A DNA stretch of 64,000 bases. Source: Fratercula arctica. Taxonomy: Eukaryota; Chordata; Aves; Charadriiformes; Alcidae. The notes below the pieces were generated by a model. That model did no database searches. It was not told the DNA's origin and saw only the letters and a list, made by a program, of their open reading frames with translations. Position numbers and translations under genes: made by a program. The DNA lies in NCBI GenBank assembly GCA_947846985.1, contig CANTUZ010000002.1, positions 53,958,885 through 54,022,884 of the forward strand, in the 5' to 3' direction. How positions within the stretch are numbered: the stretch's first letter is position 1; each line of letters begins with the position of its first letter. Shown here piece after piece: positions 1 to 12,600 of the stretch.

Positions 1-2765
1 CCAAATATGACCCCTCCTACCCCCAGTAATCATAACATTTCATTACTTGTCCCAACTACACATTTAAAAAGTCGCTAAGTAGCTGCATGCAGGAGAGCTG
101 TGTTACCAAACCTCCACCTGTGTTGTCAGCAGCGTCTCTGGAGTTGTTGAAAGCTCTCAGATACTTTGATTTTTGCTGTTCTTAAGAGAAAACTTCTTAG
201 ACGGCAACATTCAGAAGCCAACAGTTACGGGAGGGTAGGGGATTTTTTTTTTTCCTTTTGTTTAAAGGACATGCACTCTGGCACCGAGAAGTGCGGAAGA
301 GACACATGGCTCATAAATACATAAACCTTTTGCTAAATCAGAAACCTGGGAGTCAGTCAAAATCCATAATAGGATCCCAAGATTCATAATAAATAACTTT
401 TAATTATAGTCCTGCACAATAGTTATTTTAAACAGATGGTTTATAGAGTCACATCTGGGATATTTTTTTTTTTTAATTTAGTGCTCAGGCACACACACAG
501 AAAGGGAGAGAACCTCAGCTAAGGTTTTTATTAGTGTTGGAAAAATACGTATTTTTTTAAAAGGGGTCAGGCTGATCCAGAACAATGCTGCCACAGCTGA
601 CGCAACTCCCCAGTCAGCGCTCGGCTCGGCAAAAGGTTTGCGCTGGAATCCCAGACTCCCTCGGAAAGGAAAACTTAGGGAAGTGCCGGAGGATCACCCC
701 GGACTCCTCTGCTGTGCTCACCAAGCCCGACTGCTGGAGAACTCATGTTTTAACACGTCTGGGGAAAGATCAAAAAGTTTTGTTAAGTGCCCACATTTCT
801 CCCCTCTCCCACACTTTGCCAGTGGGAACCAGAGGTCTCTTTAACTTGGCATGCAAAGGTGATGTCAAATTCCCGTTTAAGAGAGACACACTAACCAGAC
901 CTAATACCAGCATTACTGCTTCATGTTGCCTTTACTACAACCTTCTCTCAACACAATTTGTTCACCTTCTACCTACACCTTGTATTTTTACCTTCCATGA
1001 AAGAACTCCACACAAAATAGCCCATTCTGGTGGCAAAATATATCAAACTAACAGCCTTAATCTCATGTGGTACACTTAAATAAAATGCCAACTTGAAAAG
1101 AAAAAGAAAAAAAAAAAAAAAGCACTAAAAAGAAATCTGAATATTTGGCAGAGGTCTTGGAGAGGACGTGTGCCAAACCACAGCTTGGAAGCCACAGCCA
1201 ACTTTCTACAGGGTTCCCCACTGGGCTCCTGCCGGCTCACAGCAGCCACCAGGAGGATGGCTCTTTTCAACCTGGATTTCGCTTGGAAGAGGGAAAAACA
1301 ACCCCAAAAAAAACGGAGTCTGCTTAGTTTCTTCAGGGATGTACCAGGGAGTGCCTCCACCAGCAGTACCCCAAACCCACTGTTGTGCCATCAGCTGGCT
1401 GCTGAAGACCTTGCAGATGTGGGTTCTTAGTGGGCAAGATTTCCACTGTGAGAGTCTGGTTTTTTCTTTTTTTTTCCTTTTTATGTATTGAAAACACTTT
1501 TAGGATGCTTGCACTGCATTTCTGATATCCTGAGATTATTAACTATTTATATTGAATAGGAAAAATGTTGCTTAAACTTTCATTTAACCAAAGAAAGGCT
1601 GTGGAGAGAAAAATAATAAAGCCAACAGGGACAGATTAGGTAGAAATACAAACTACCGTTTATGGCTAATCCTGAAAACATTAATTTTTTACCATTATTC
1701 ATCACAGTCCTACCAGTAACTCTGACAGGACTCCTCACCAAGTAGTTCACAGTGTCTTTATATTTCTGCCAGGAGAAGCCTGTGGGATCATCTGCCAAAA
1801 CAATAACAATTTTCAAACAGTGGCAAAAGTTACCCTTGGGGAATTTGGGATGCAGCTTTCAAATGTGCACATATGACCTTAAGAGAAAAAAAAGCCGTTT
1901 AAAATTAATGCAACAAGTGCACTCAAGTCACATAGGCAACATCTCCACGCGGGTTCAGGCGCACGTTCTCCAGCCATGCCGCCAGCTCTCTACCAGATGT
2001 CGCACATGGCCAGAGCATCCTCTCGAGCGCGCAGAGCCATGCTCAGTCCACACGGGCCACAGGAGCAAAGGTTTGGGCCAGCACTGGCCACGGGCTCTGT
2101 CCCTCAGCAAAGCTTGGGAGCACCAAGCTCCCAAGTGCGTGCCTGCACCTATGCTTATGTGCAAACAACACCGAGTTTGGGCCAACTTGAACTTGAGAAC
2201 AGGCTCAGACACGCGTGTAACTCATCGTCTAGACAAATCCCGAGGCGCTTTCTGAAAATACTACCCTTGTTCCTTTGGCACTCCTGCCTGGAACTCACCG
2301 ACTCGGGTCCAATTTACAAACTTCCCTTTAATTGGCGGAGTTGATGCAAGCAAGCAATCCCTGCTTAATACCGTGGGACTGCTGTCTTCCACAAGCGTTT
2401 CTCTGCCTGAGCAAGAGCCACACAATTTGACTTCGGGGGGGGCGGGGAGACATCACTCCCCTAGGAGAGATGTTTGTGGATGTTTCGAACCACGGTAGAG
2501 GGAGATGAGAAAAAGGTCTCATTTCCTTTGTTCCCCTCCAATTATCCGTTCGGGTTTTTTTCCTTGCAAAAACAAATTTTGTGGGTGCAATAACAAAAAT
2601 GGTTTAGCACACTAGCCATGTTTCTGAATTCAAGGTGGAAAAAATATTCCTCTATGAAACGTCATCTGTTTTCTGCAAAATGATACAGTTCTCTCTGTTT
2701 ACCCACATAAACCTGCAAACACCAAGGCATACGCTTCACCCCACAGAAAGACAAGTCCTATTATT

Positions 2766-2852
2766 TTAAGCACGTCTTCAATTTCAACGGGACAACTCAT
2801 AGGAGTGAAGCCAAACATATGCTTCAGTACTTTCAAGCATTAGGTCCTTGCC
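2766..2852 (+). mobile_element. Ancient amniote dispersed repeat fragment
   Basis: The segment reads CTTCAATTTCAACGGGACAA, then CTCATAGGAGTGAAGCCAAA, then CATATGCTTCAGTACTTT. This follows a very common old amniote repeat block ('gacttcaatgggac-actcat-ggagtaaagc-aagcatatgcttaagtgcttt'). It has no coding capacity. It lies about 30 bases from the octamer-type palindrome at 2884-2902. Confidence 0.5.
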
Positions 2853-2883
2853 CATGGCACAAGACGACCGTGATTTCAGCACG

Positions 2884-2902
2884 AATTGCATTAAATGCAA
2901 AT
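2884..2902 (+). promoter_or_regulatory. Palindromic octamer-type (POU) motif
   Basis: A perfect octamer ATGCAAAT at 2895-2902 is paired with an inverted near-octamer AATTGCAT at 2884-2891. The core TTGCAT-TAA-ATGCAA is a perfect inverted repeat. Paired octamer halves are known to bind POU factors as dimers. It lies in the presumptive first intron. Function is inference. Confidence 0.3.
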
Positions 2903-3424
2903 GACGGCATTTCGTCAGGAACACAATATGCCGGTTCAGTCCACAGAGACCCTTTTTCCCTTTTTTGAGCAGAGCACACGGTAGCCTCCGATTTATCCCC
3001 TCATCCCTGTAATCTCCTTAGCTTATCTGGCCTCTCTGAGGGCGAGCAGGGAGGAGGCTGCAGCTCTCCCTGCGGTGGTGCGCTCAGACAGCATCAACCA
3101 CCCCCTTCATAGTTCGAGCTCTCCCCGCTCCGTAGGAAAGAGATTAAAACAAAGGCCCTGCTGAAAGACGACACCGAATTTCACTGCAAACGGGTGTTCC
3201 CCACCGCTGTGAGGAAGGCATGAGTATGTGCAAGTCATTCAGGACACATCACTCAAAACCCCTTATAGACTGAACAGATTTATTTTTTTTTTCCACTGTG
3301 CTTAATGATGTTCACCAGCATGAGGAAAGTGACCTCAATGGCCTGCTGCAATCCCAACACTCCTTGACAGCAGCCCACTGCACCTCTACGTGGTGAAAAG
3401 AAAGCGCTTTCTTCCTCTTACATT

Positions 3425-3545
3425 TCTTTGCGTTAATGCAACTGCTGTCGCTGCAGCTGGGATCAGGGTCCCATTACATCAGACATCCTATAAGCACACG
3501 CGAGGAGTACATCCCTGCTCCAGTGAGCTTATCGACAAAGACCCA
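3425..3545 (-). mobile_element. Ancient amniote retroposon 3' tail
   Basis: On the minus strand the segment reads GATAAGCTCACTGGAGCAGG, then a block ending AATGGGACCCTGATCCCAGC. This follows the tail shared by many old turtle, crocodile and bird retroposons ('gtaagctccttggggcaggga...gcacaatggggccctgatc'). The match covers two blocks at the expected spacing. The short plus-strand open frame 3390-3692 across it is therefore probably not a gene. Confidence 0.5.
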
Positions 3546-5913
3546 GCCAGACAAAATGACCACAACTACAGATTAAGCCGGCAAGAAAAGCCAGAGCAGG
3601 ATCCAGACTGCTTAGCTCTCAATCTCCCTGCCTCCACCTCAAGTGCCGCTTCGGACTGGAGTTCTTCAGCTGTAAAGTTAAAGGCAAAATAACATGATGG
3701 TCTTCTACCAGTAAGAGACACGGTCTTCACAGGTTCGTACCGTAGTCCAAAAAACTACCTATAGTAATCCAGGAGCCAGGTTCCAGGGAAGAGGTACGCA
3801 CCGGGGTTCTTGTGGGAGACCACACCTTTGCATTTCACGAGATGCATCCATTTAAAATTCACAGCTTTTCCCATGAATTTTGAATGTGTTTTTAAACAAC
3901 AACAAAAAACAAATTAATGTTTTTTTCTACCTTGCCAATAAAGAATTCGTATCAATTATCAGTCACCCAAATCTGATGCCAATACCTAAGAAAACAGTAG
4001 TCACAGGCTGTACCTGCCAATTTGAAGCTCAGGATGCAAACCTGTACCCGTGCTGCTGGAAAAGGTTACAGATGACTGACCCAACCCTATGAGCTTACGA
4101 TCTACCCCTTGCTGGATGTTCCCAGTCACTCGGAAAAGTAAAACTTTTCAGATGATCACTGCCCAACTCATTTTGAGTGAAACGAGTGATCTTGAAAGTG
4201 TGGTCCAGCCTAGCCTGCTATACCCTGACTGCGGCCGATGGGGCAGAATTCGTTCTCTCAGGGAAGGGACAGGAAGCTTAAGGCCATAAAATCTTCCACG
4301 ACCTCAGCTCGATCCAGAGGCCACCCGCACACAGCTGGAGTCAGCAGATGTGGGTGTCAGCATCGCTGCTCTGGGTGTATTAGCTCCTGGAGCATGCTGC
4401 TCTGCTGTTGACCCTCCTTAAGTGCCACAGGATGGCTTGGAGAAGAAGGACTCTGCCCGTATCATCCCCGAGTCAAGCTGGTCTGAAAACACTGTAAGTA
4501 AATTCTACCCCCAAAAACTGTTGAAGGTGGCACTGATGAATTATCAAGCTAATTTCACAGAGCGTAAAGCAGATGGTGCCAAACGTTTAAAATAAATGAT
4601 TAAATCATTTGAATTCAGCAAATTTTAGATCAAGCCACTGTGTCACGTTCTGTCTCATCTCAAAAATTAACTCAGTCCCATCAAAAGAGTGTTCTAAAAA
4701 TACTCTATTTTTGTTTCTTAACTACTGCCATCCTGGTCTGGTCCTACAGACTGCGTTCAACTTATTTTCCAGCAGATATTGACAATAAGAGGAAAACAAT
4801 AAAAAACAGCACATCAAAATCAGTTCAGAATTCCTATTTTTGAAGGAGATGATTTTATCTTCTATTACAGATTGAATACTGACCAATAGTATTTTTTCTT
4901 CTACTGATGTGAATTAAAACTTCATTTGACATTTATTTAAAAGAGATGCACTGAGTGGTTTTTACAAATATCATTTGATCCTATTTTGATGGGCTAAATC
5001 TACAAATGTTATCCAAACAATAGTTACCTGTCATTGCATCTTTATTGCCTTCTCTGTCTGAAGTCTGCTTACTCAACCCTTACACTGGAGATTTAGGCAG
5101 TGGTAAATGCTCCGGTTTTGGGCTTGAGCCTGCTCTAAAAACTGTAGAACAAAGCAGCCCTTGAGGCCATGTACTTCTTAAAGAGTTTAAAAAGCCCAAT
5201 GGGCCTCCTAACTTACTCTGCAACAAGTCATATCCCATGAAGAAACTCACTTCTGTACAACACAAAAACAAGCCTAGATTAAAGAAAAGGGAAGAAAAAA
5301 AAGCAAGGTCCCCTGCTGCTCTGTCTGGCCAGAATCATGTCTTTTACTGCCCATATCCTCTAAAGAAACGATGCTCTCATGATATATTACCCTAATACAT
5401 CACCAAGTGACAGTTTTCTCATGATACTGTATCCTCAAAGATGTGATGCATGCCAGAAGCAGCAACAGGAGATCTCGGCTGGGGGAGAGAAGGGGGAGGG
5501 TTTTTTATTTTCTTCCAGATTTTGAATCTACACATTGTTTTTTTTTTAATGTACTTCTGTCAGGAAAATCCCTGTCAATCCCAGCTTCATAATCCAGAGG
5601 ACTCCTAGAAGTTGCACAGTAGTAGCACAGCTTTTAAACTGGAAAGCACAAAAAAAAAACCCCTCTTCAATTTAATTGAAGCAAGTTTTGAAATAGGACC
5701 AAAATGCTTGAGGAACAACAACTAAATAAAAATAGTAGCCCAAAGGAAAGCAACAAGAGTCTGTTTTCTATTATAAAATTATTTAAGCAAGAAGGCCTCC
5801 AGACACTGCTGTTTTAATGAACTCGCAAGTAAACTGAGCGCTGACCCCGCATTTGTTTTCTTACGTGATCTTGCCTGGGCTACATGGTGGTAATAGGAAA
5901 AAAAAGAGGTTAG

Positions 5914-6213
5914 TCACGGCGGTCTGCGGACAGAAGGGGCAGCCACCAGCTTGTCCGTCTGCTTAGAGGTGTGGGAAGAGACAAGGTCCAAGAGCATTTC
6001 AGCCAGGACTCCTTGAAGGGGACAAGGGCTCTCAGGGTCTTTTAACGCTGCCTTCAACTCACTGGGGCTTACTCCTTTTCGCTGCAACTGCTCTGTGCTA
6101 GTAACATCTCGGAGGGGCAAGAAGGAATCCTAACTCATGGACAGCTCGTTGACAGCAGTCATCCTCAAGTAGGCTTCATCCGGTCGGTGCCAGCAAGCGA
6201 AGGCTCCGGCCAT
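5914..6213 (-). pseudogene. Candidate decayed coding sequence: 100-codon frame with one internal TAG
   Basis: From an ATG at 6213 on the minus strand the frame runs to a TGA at 5916-5914, interrupted only by TAG at codon 28 (6132-6130). The conceptual product starts MAGAFACWHRPDEAYLRM and later reads QLQRKGVSPSELKAALKDP. Amino-acid composition is balanced and protein-like rather than low-complexity. No poly(A) tract follows the stop, which argues against a simple processed pseudogene. I see no strong acceptor or donor, which argues against an exon. I do not recognise the family. It may be chance, a decayed exon, or a frame broken by a sequencing error. Confidence 0.25.
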
Positions 6214-6341
6214 GGAAGAATTTAGTCAGGAAAAGTTATGCCACAATGACATTTTATGTGACACATCTCATTTCTATGCGTTTCTACTTCATACCCACTC
6301 AGACTTGATGGATGCAAAGCTTCCATCAGATCCAAAGAAAG

Positions 6342-6651
6342 AATCATAGAATGTGTTGGGTTGGAAGGGACCTTTAAAGGTCATCTAGTCCAACCCCCCT
6401 GCAGTAAGCAGGGACATCTTCAACTAGATCAGGTTACTCAGAGCCTCATCGAGCCTGGCCTTGAATGTCTCCAGGGATGGGGCCTCCACCACCTCTCTGG
6501 GCAACCTGTTCCAGTGTCTCACCACCCTCATTGGAAAGAACTTCTTCCTCATGTCTAATCTAAACCCGCCCTGCTCTAGTTTAAAACCATCGCCCCTCAT
6601 CCTATCGCTACGTGCCCTTGCAAACAGCCCCTCCCCAGCATTCCTGTAGAA
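6342..6651 (-). mobile_element. CR1 LINE 3' fragment, copy 1 (avian CR1-J-like)
   Basis: The plus strand opens with ATCATAGAATG, the reverse complement of the ATTCTATGAT tail that ends CR1 elements. It continues through the familiar antisense CR1 3' region, with signature segments GGGTTGGAAGGGACC, AGTCCAACCCCCCTGCAG and CTGGGCAACCTGTTCCAG. The element is therefore on the minus strand with its 3' end at 6342, and it is 5'-truncated near 6650, as is usual for CR1. It matches copy 2 at 25664-25933 with about ten differences over roughly 260 bases by eye. The short plus-strand open frames inside it are antisense CR1, not genes. It lies in the presumptive first intron. Confidence 0.93.
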
Positions 6652-9600
6652 GGTGGAATAATAAGCTTTCCTTTGGTGCAGTCAACCACATCATTGCCAA
6701 ATAAAGTTTAGATTGTGACTTTCAGGACTTCAGCCAACACCGTAGCTACTAGGAGAAAAAGCATATTTTTGACTTGTAAACTAAGCAAAAGCGATATGGA
6801 AGTCATTGAGAGGAAACTAAAAGCCAAAGCTGTCAAAGTCACTTTCACAGTCCTTGAGCTGACTTTGACCATATTTTGTGGCCTGGCCCTCGCTGCTTTT
6901 GGGCGAGATGCAGCAGCCCTCATTCACAGCAGTGATCGCTCAGCCACATGACAATACCACTGCAGTCAATGAAACCACCCACGCTAGTTCAGAGGTTTGA
7001 GCCGAGCTCCGCAGCGCAGACACACGCACAATGCCCTCTGTACTGGGTAGACCCAGTTAATTAAACAGTTATTTTTAAATGTTGCTCTGGAAAGAAATTT
7101 GCTGTCCAAAATAAGAAACTAATATTGCAAAACCACTTTCTGCTTGAAAAATCCAGTGGTTAAAACATGTTTTTGCATAATCATAGCCCTGCAGGGACAG
7201 TTCTCACTTCTGAAAAGCAAATTCCCTTCTTTCTGTTTTGTGCATGTATAAACAAACAGATTCTGGTATGTCCAAAGCTCGCGAAACTCAACTATAATAA
7301 TACATTGAATAGAAGCCATATAAGCAGATCTTTCCCCAGCCTGTGTTCCCTTCACTCCTTCCTTTCCCCTGCCCCACTTGCACTGCTGGAAGTAAAAAAA
7401 AAAAAAAAACAAAATACCTGTTTCTGACAAGTAAATGGAGCTGACATGAGAGCGAAGCTGTAAGGTGAACAGGGTATGCGCAAGCCATTTGTCATCTTGA
7501 CAAAGTGATTTTCGGTCACTGGTGGGACACTTTAAAGACATCTGAACAGTTGGCCTTGACCACCAGCATGTCTTACGGCGTATAAAGAGACCCAGGGGAC
7601 CAAGAACACAACCTGCTTTTGGAAGTGACTCCTGCAGTGGTACCTCTTGATAGATGTAAAGGCAGTGTGATATATCAGGTGCCATTAAGATCTTTGCTAG
7701 CAGGTTATATTTACACAAGTATGGAGCGCAGATAGCATCTTGTTAACCCAATTAATGAGACCCAAATGTCAGGAAAGGGATTATGCCTGGCTGGAAGTCC
7801 ACAGCGCTTGTGAGGCAGCCAGAGATGATTTCATTGCGGGGGACAGCACAGTTCTCTTTGAAGAGCAAGAACTCAGGCAGCAAAGCTACTGCCCGGACAG
7901 CCCGGGGGGGAAACACAGGGGAGGTGGAAAAGACGATCTGAAATCCAAAAGTTTCACACCTTTAGCATAAGAAGAGCTCTTGATCATGAGAGACTGAAGT
8001 GCCGTGTAAAAATGAGAATCTGGGGCTGAGCCAAAGAAAACTAAAAAGTATCTAGCTGAGGTCTTAGAAATTTCATTTTTCATTAACTGTGCCTTCCTCT
8101 GCAATAAGAGAGGGCTCTCATTGCCAAGTCACAGCCCAATCTGGGTTGGAAGAAGAATGACGTTTCATCCAGCCCATCCACTCTGCTGCGTTTTACACGG
8201 GCAATTGAAACGCACTTCTCTAGCCTAGAGAAGAGCAGGAAATTTCCTAACCAAGATGAGATCACCAATTTCTGCATCAATGACTCTGGGTGTACTTTAC
8301 AATGAACTGCTTTTCTCCCACGGGCTCCAACTACTAAGCTGTATGACGTAAGAGGAGATGCTCCTGTCACCCAGGTCAGAGCAGTGAACCCTGAAGGGCA
8401 CAGAATGAGGTAGTTGGCCCCAAAACAGGGTTTCGGATACAGCCTCGTACTCAGCAGCTCCTGTCAGCTCTCTGCTTGACATATCTGCTGTAAGAAATCC
8501 CTGTTCTGAGTTGTCTTCTCAATGGAGGACACAAGACAGTTACCATGGGCTGCTTGGGCCAACAGCCCAACCTAAGCACTACTCAATGGGTTAACCCAAA
8601 TCCTTTGATGGTACCAGTACCTTATGGCCACAGTCACAAGTTGTCCGCAAACACGCAGGAGTAATATTAAGTCTCCAGAAGATCCTTAAAGATCCTTTTA
8701 GACTTTGGGTTCCAGAGTCATATATAGCTTTCCTGGAGTCACATCACATTCACGCCCTCGCAACTAAAGCTGTGTTTCACCACTAGTTTTGGTGCTCTGT
8801 TGTATCAAAGAGGTAATGCCCAGCAAACAGGCTGGAGCTGCCTGTTCATCTCTCCCGATGGCTGCCTTCCAGCAAACCTCCCTTTTGTTGTAAGCGATTT
8901 GCTTTCTTTTTTCCTTTCTGGCTCCCACCTTTGTATGTCTCCATATGTGGACTGGTTTAATCATGCCAAGAAACCTGATGGCATCAAAGGTATTCATTTT
9001 ATACCAAAATGATTCTATACAGTTTTAGGCACTGAATATGTACCCTTCCTGTGACAACAAGTACATAAAGCCACTTGTATTTCTTACTATCATGGCCTGG
9101 AGTTCTAGATATTTTTGAAATTTCCACTTCGTACAGACTTCTGGGTCAAACAGTTTTTGCTTGAGGATTGCAAAACTTGCCAAATTAAATCGGACATATA
9201 CAGACATTTTTCCAGAAGCTATACAAATTGCACGCTGCTTCTGTTTCCTCCGCATTTTCATGCTACACAAGCTCCAGTGCACTAGGTTGCATCTTAAATG
9301 TCCACATCAGCAAGTTTCTCCAGAAATGCTTAATGCGTTTAGATCATAGACAAACTACGCCTCAAGCATGCATGTGTTAAAAAGGCTTCTTAGACTACCA
9401 CACCGCCAAGATTCTAATGTATAATGATTTTAATTGTCCAGCATTTTTTATCCACGGCTTTTACAAACAACCCATCCACCAACCCTTGGTTTACAGGCTA
9501 AAAAGCTTGCACGCTTTGCATGCTGCCTGCCAACATAATTTTATTCATTTATTTTAATCAAAAGCATTTGCCAGATTGAATCACCAATCCACCTAACCCA

Positions 9601-12600
9601 GTTAATTGCTCCAGCTCTCCCCAGAACCGAGTATTTGGGTGGGGGGTGTAAAGTGCTAAATAAGAAAATTATCAGCTGTGCACTACGATATACAGAAAAA
9701 AAATATTCTTTGTCACAAGCAAATGATCAGCAGTCTCCCTGTAGTAGGACAGCCTGCTGCTCTTATCAGTATTTTAGGTCCCACAGGCAATCTTTCAGCT
9801 AATAGCCTTATCTCGAGCCCAGCCACCCTGCCTGGCTCCTTCCGCCCCCATGATTTTCCAAGCGGCACAACCTGGAGGTGTTTCGCTAACTGGCACAATC
9901 AGATCATAACCACTACGTAGCCTTAGAGCAGTCGTTTATCAGCTCTCCCCCATCTCTCCCAAACCATGCCTCAACTGCACGTCACCACCCAGGCAGAAAA
10001 AAGGAGGAGGAGACAACCTCCGGACAGTCAAGGTCTGTTATTCTTCAGCCACTGATAAATCCTAAGACAAACCAGAAAAACAGATGCAAATGTGTGACTC
10101 TAGCTGGACATCAGAATACATTTTGATGGTTCCAAACCTTGGGGAAGATCCAATTCCCACTGAAGCCACTTAATATAACTGAATATAAAGATGTCAAGAA
10201 CAGCTTAAAAAAAGAAAAAAAAAACAAACCTAAAACAAGAAAACAAAACCCCAAATACACAATTTTTAGCCTATGAACTGTCAGAAATCTGATTTTCCTG
10301 GCCAGGGCTCTATGACACATTGGTTTGCACCCACCGGGCAAGGAAGAGTGCAGAGCTACTGCTTCCATGCCTCAAGCGAGATCTTTAGCTACAGAAGAGG
10401 AGGTGAGCCATACCGTGGCCATCTGGAGAAAGGGGCAGCTGGCCCTGCAGCCAAGAGGGGAGCCTGGGGTTACGCTGAGCACCTTGACAGCCCAGGGCTG
10501 AGCAATACCTGGTTTTCGGTGTGAAGTAGAAATGGCAGCCTTCAACTTCTCAAGTCTGGCACAGATCTGGACATTGAAGCCAATGCCATGCTCAGCACGG
10601 AGAAATTTAAAACCGAAAAGGAAGCATCTACACGGTTGAGGAATTTGCACTAAACGTCCAATTTACAGGAGGTTTCAACACTGCAGGCTGGGTTTACGCA
10701 TACATAAGGCAGCGTCGCTACCGTGCGACTGACTGCAGGTGCCCTACGTGAACTAGACCTGCCCCGGAGCAAAATGCAGTGTAACCATGCAAGCACAGCT
10801 CTAAGGCAGAGTTAAAGACAACCTGATTCAATCTTTAACATTGAAGCTTTCTGAAAAGGTTTACTTAAAGCAGAGACTAAGAAAAACTGGTGTCTCAATT
10901 TGTCAGGGAAAACATCAGATCTTTTGCATCATTTTTCTAAATGGCATTTTATCACATTTCCATCCTTTGTGCTCACAAGAACAAACAGATCTCCGACTCT
11001 AATGCTATTTCATAGTACTGCCTTTTGCCACAAATACATAAAGCTTCCCTCTCTGAAAAATCTAAGATACAATACAGAAAAAGAAGACTACGGCCAGGAG
11101 GCTGATGTGTAGAACGGATGAGGAAACAAGTAAAGAGGATGCAACTCTCATACAATGCGTGAAGACGTGATTTTTTCAGTCAGGTGGTGGTACACAGTCC
11201 TAGTTTAAGAGCTCATTTTGGACCACTATCTGGAGCAAGTGGATTCCAGACATTGGGGTAAAATGGAAAAAAGGAGGGAAAAAATGTCTAATAAATAAAT
11301 GGCGGAGACAGAAGGTATAAGAAATTCATGTCTCGGCACACAAGGTCAGCTGCTGGGGATGACCAGGGATGAGGTGCACGCTGTACCTGGACACAGAGCT
11401 CAGCACCTGATCCAGCTGGATGCAAAACGCTGCACGGAGCTCAATCGGATAAATGGTGAGACCAGGAATTTTTTAGCTGCCGCTTAATGCATAAGATGAA
11501 GAGGCCAGGAGGCCTCAGAGGAAGTAATTACAGCAGTTATTAGGTACAACATGAGCAAGTACCAGTATGATAGTCATTTTAATAGTAGTATTACAGGTAA
11601 AAGCTTTTATACAATATTGTTTTTTCTTCACAATGGCCTTTTATTTGACCACAAGCTCAATATAAAAAGGTTGCATTTTCATTTGATTTTTGGTTGTTGG
11701 TTAATATTTTTCTTCCCTCAAAAATTTCTATTAAAACATGATGGGGAAATAAACCCAGATATTTGGTGGGGGAAAAAAATATCTATTTTTATATAGCAGC
11801 ACAAAGCAGAACAGCAGAAGTACTGACACTGTGAACCATTCACTTAAAGGACCATAATTCTTAAAAAGACCATTAACAAGTCAATGGAAGAAACTTGAAA
11901 GCTAATAAAAACTATATACAGGTAACCGTATGCTTTTAAAATGCCATTTTGATATTGGACCAGCTCTTTAATAATGTTTTTCTTATTGGCAATAAAAAAG
12001 TGCCTTAACTTAGACTGATCCATTTTGCACTTATTGTAGACACATTCCAAAGACATTTGCAACTTGTATTACATTTTCCATTTAGTTTATGGCATTTTTG
12101 TGCCCTTCATAATTTTCCACATATTATTTGTACGTTTTAAAGATGGGTCTTTTGTATTTGAGTTCTCAGATCGTTTAATTATGCCAAAGAGAATCTCATT
12201 TCCATACTTGATGGATTGGATCTTCATCATTGTTACAGTGACATATCATCAGCTCTCTTCCAGGAGCGTTTTGCCAAGACCTATAATCAGTTCAGCACTG
12301 TGTGCATATGTATGTTTGCTCAACGCAGCTGACTCTATGTTAGAAATGTGCAAGTAGTGAACTCTTCCCTATCCCACCATGTGGCCTGAGAACAACATGA
12401 AATAGCTTCTTCAAGCCTGCAGATTTCCAGAAAGGCTTCATCATCAGCTGTGTCACATATGACGGCACATCGTGTCTCCGAAAGAAATGTCACGATAAAG
12501 CACAGCGAGCTGAAGGCAAACATACCTGCGCAGGGATATGCCACACGCTGAGGCAGCTCTGAGATGTGAAGCAAAGTGCAGAAAGCGGACTTCAAAAGGT

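Larger units (their letters stand above)
1..6341. other. Presumptive intron 1 (far part), no gene recognised
   Basis: No supportable exon on either strand. It contains the ancient repeat fragments at 2.77 and 3.43 kb, the octamer palindrome at 2.88 kb and the broken frame at 5.9-6.2 kb. An AATAAA at 1079-1084 is followed by an A-rich tract to 1121. A mildly CpG-enriched patch lies at about 1945-2230. The 164-codon plus-strand frame at 585-1079 has no family resemblance. Confidence 0.55.

Noticed and set aside
585..1079. 164-codon plus-strand open frame ending beside AATAAA
   Set aside because: No family resemblance, a second frame is open in the same place, and the stop simply overlaps the AATAAA region.
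1752..2344. Two overlapping frames in a mildly CpG-enriched patch, one with an acceptable start context
   Set aside because: No domain, no splice partners, and frames in two phases cover the same DNA.
6361..6649. Short plus-strand frames
   Set aside because: They are antisense CR1 LINE sequence.
7119..7718. 199-codon minus-strand open frame
   Set aside because: It includes a run of Phe from an A-tract and no recognisable domain. A frame of this length is possible by chance in this much sequence.
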